Below, one piece after another: positions 62,985 through 64,000 of a DNA stretch of 64,000 nucleotides. The notes under the pieces are model-generated. The model ran no database searches and was not told the origin of the DNA. It saw only the letters and a list, made by a program, of their open reading frames with translations. Source of the stretch: MVRE01 sp015660965 (lineage in GTDB: Archaea; Halobacteriota; Methanomicrobia; Methanomicrobiales; Methanospirillaceae); contig JBEKCC010000001.1 of the NCBI GenBank assembly GCA_050015095.1, positions 248,001-312,000 of the forward strand. The letters are read 5' to 3'. Numbering within the stretch: the stretch's first letter is position 1; every line of letters begins with the position of its first letter. The position numbers were made by a program, and so were the translations under genes.

Positions 62985-63098
62985 AAAATTTTAGACAGAG
63001 AAATAAACTAGAATCTTTCTTGTTACTTTGGTATTAAAATTAGATTTTAGCTATTTCACTGAAAAAGAAATCTAACCTTCTTTATTGTTAAAAATTAG

Positions 63099-63653
63099 TT
63101 ATTTGATGAGAGAAATTAGGTCGTGTTTCGTAATCACACCTTGAACAACACCGCCCTCAATAACCAGAACCGCATGGTTCTGTTGGAGAAGATCAATAAC
63201 ATTTTCTATGTTTATATCTGGAGGAACTGTAGGGAACCCAGGTTCAGTAAAATCACGGACATAAAATGACTGCGTTTTATGCAGACGTTGCTGTTCAATC
63301 GCTTTTACAATGACAGATTCTGAAATGCATCCTACGGGTACGCCATCTTCAACGACAGGAAGTTGAGATATGTTGTTTTTTTCAAATATTTCTAGAGCAT
63401 TTGCAATTGAATCCGAAGGATGTATAGTAATGACTGGTGTGTGCATGATTTGTGAAGCGATAACACGTTTTTGCTCGGCATGGTTTAGCACATCGATTAT
63501 TTTATTGAGAGTACTGACTCGTGGGTCTACATTACCTGCTTCAATCCGTGCGACCATTGACTGGCTAATACCAGCACGTTTAGCAAGTTCCGTCTGTCTC
63601 ATATCCAAGGATTCGCGCCGCTTCCGAATCTCATCGGGTGTTGGAATATGCAT
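63099..63653 (-). CDS. XRE-type HTH regulator with paired CBS domains
   Basis: This 184-residue protein has an N-terminal HTH (IRKRRESLDMRQTELAKRAG, then SQSMVARIEAGNVDP) and two CBS motifs (residues about 70-120 and 130-184), a nucleotide-sensing Bateman module. Such archaeal proteins are presumed regulators responding to adenosine nucleotides or S-adenosylmethionine. It is convergent with tpiA. No target is seen nearby. Confidence 0.92.
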   Translation of the reverse strand: MHIPTPDEIRKRRESLDMRQTELAKRAGISQSMVARIEAGNVDPRVSTLNKIIDVLNHAEQKRVIASQIMHTPVITIHPSDSIANALEIFEKNNISQLPVVEDGVPVGCISESVIVKAIEQQRLHKTQSFYVRDFTEPGFPTVPPDINIENVIDLLQQNHAVLVIEGGVVQGVITKHDLISLIK

Positions 63654-63818
63654 GTTCTTGTATTACTGATGGTGATAAAAGATAATGAATTTTATTCTTA
63701 ATTTGCCAGTGTATAATCTAATGCTTTAGTAAACTAGTTATTCAAAAATTAATCAATCCTCAACGCAGAATCCTCCACAAATTCTATTAACCGACCTTGT
63801 CCATATTGATACAACAAA

Positions 63819-63842
63819 TAATCCACGGCATTGTGTGGATTA
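63819..63842. repeat. Perfect 8-bp inverted repeat before the last gene
   Basis: TAATCCAC (63819-63826) and GTGGATTA (63835-63842) are separated by eight bases, 10 bases before ATG 63853. It could be an operator or a 5' UTR hairpin. GTATAATC at 63711-63718 is a possible TATA box. Confidence 0.45.
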
Positions 63843-63852
63843 GTGTTAATTC

Positions 63853-64000
63853 ATGAGTGAAGGCCTCATAACGGATAATAACGATGATGAAAAATCATCT
63901 CGGTTTTCATCCTTTTCTAGAACTACGGTCTCAAAAAAATTTGTGTTTATTAATTCAAACTGCGCCTCTTTAATATTTGACTTGCACTGGCAAGGGGCAA
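63853..64000 (+). CDS. Start of a gene running past the window end
   Basis: ATG 63853 opens 49 codons with no stop before the edge. The N-terminus MSEGLITDNNDDEKSSRFSS is polar and acidic, then becomes FVFINSNCASLIFDLHW. There is no ribosome-binding site in the ten bases between an inverted repeat and the ATG. Nothing more can be said about function from this piece. Confidence 0.5.
   Translation, partial: MSEGLITDNNDDEKSSRFSSFSRTTVSKKFVFINSNCASLIFDLHWQGA

Noticed and set aside
1..64000. CRISPR arrays, insertion sequences, replication origin
   Set aside because: No regularly spaced repeats, transposase-like proteins, or clustered origin-type repeats with cdc6 were seen.

Overview
The window comes from a hydrogenotrophic-type methanogenic archaeon, most likely of the order Methanomicrobiales; I cannot fix the genus. 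The evidence is an archaeal CO dehydrogenase/acetyl-CoA synthase operon, an archaellum operon with FlaCE- and CheF-type taxis proteins, two proteasome-activating nucleotidases, aIF1A, aIF5A, ABCE1, pelota, MBF1, the ADH-synthase/DHQ-synthase II form of the shikimate pathway, and a phosphomevalonate dehydratase small subunit. The DNA is AT-rich with little space between genes. Many starts are GTG or TTG behind GGAGG or GGTGA ribosome-binding sites, or lie about 25-30 nt after a TATA box, as expected for leaderless archaeal messages. I saw no CRISPR array, insertion sequence, rRNA or integrase.

Layout. 1-9714: CODH/ACS operon (cooC-like fragment, cdhA-B-C-D-E) ending in a RACo-like corrinoid-protein activator. 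9813-16437: AI-2E-type permease, tRNA-Leu(UAG), then a loosely packed accessory stretch of membrane-anchored surface proteins, aIF1A, small zinc-type proteins and a cupin. 16556-23863: metabolic genes (glutamine amidotransferase, HTH/TiaS-like protein, homoserine dehydrogenase with an ACT regulator, DUF169, NAD kinase with an IMPase/FBPase, aIF5A with agmatinase). 23869-34039: surface protein, archaellin, a CHAT-protease-like gene broken by an in-frame amber codon, and the archaellum operon arlCDE-like, G, F, H, I, J plus an acidic membrane protein. 34059-38276, minus strand: EMC6-like, ABCE1, a helical-repeat protein, CheF. 39437-42354: RqcH and pelota, which with ABCE1 form a ribosome-rescue neighbourhood. 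42369-49470: FKBP, CYTH, phosphoesterase, B12/radical-SAM protein, lipoprotein, AcnX-type small subunit and two PAN paralogues flanking a DUF5804-like gene. 49524-58880: MBF1 and the aromatic amino acid operon. 59031-64000: membrane protein, U32 peptidase-family protein, triosephosphate isomerase, CBS/HTH regulator and the start of one more gene.

How the parts work together. The cdh genes fix or assimilate C1/acetate carbon, and cooC and the RACo-like gene probably insert nickel and reactivate the corrinoid. The aro operon runs from the archaeal C7 precursor almost to Phe/Tyr, with aroD facing it; only chorismate mutase and transamination are missing. The most interesting regulatory region is the roughly 345-base leader before this operon. 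It holds a 15-codon mini-ORF rich in Phe/Tyr, a hairpin followed by a U-rich tract, and a second stem-loop touching the Shine-Dalgarno sequence, which together look like an attenuator. Other points to check are the amber-interrupted CHAT gene beside the archaellum genes, a 5'-terminal hairpin in the archaellin message, the paired PANs, a bacterial-type shikimate kinase fused to AroE, and a membrane-protein paralogue whose ATG has become ATC.
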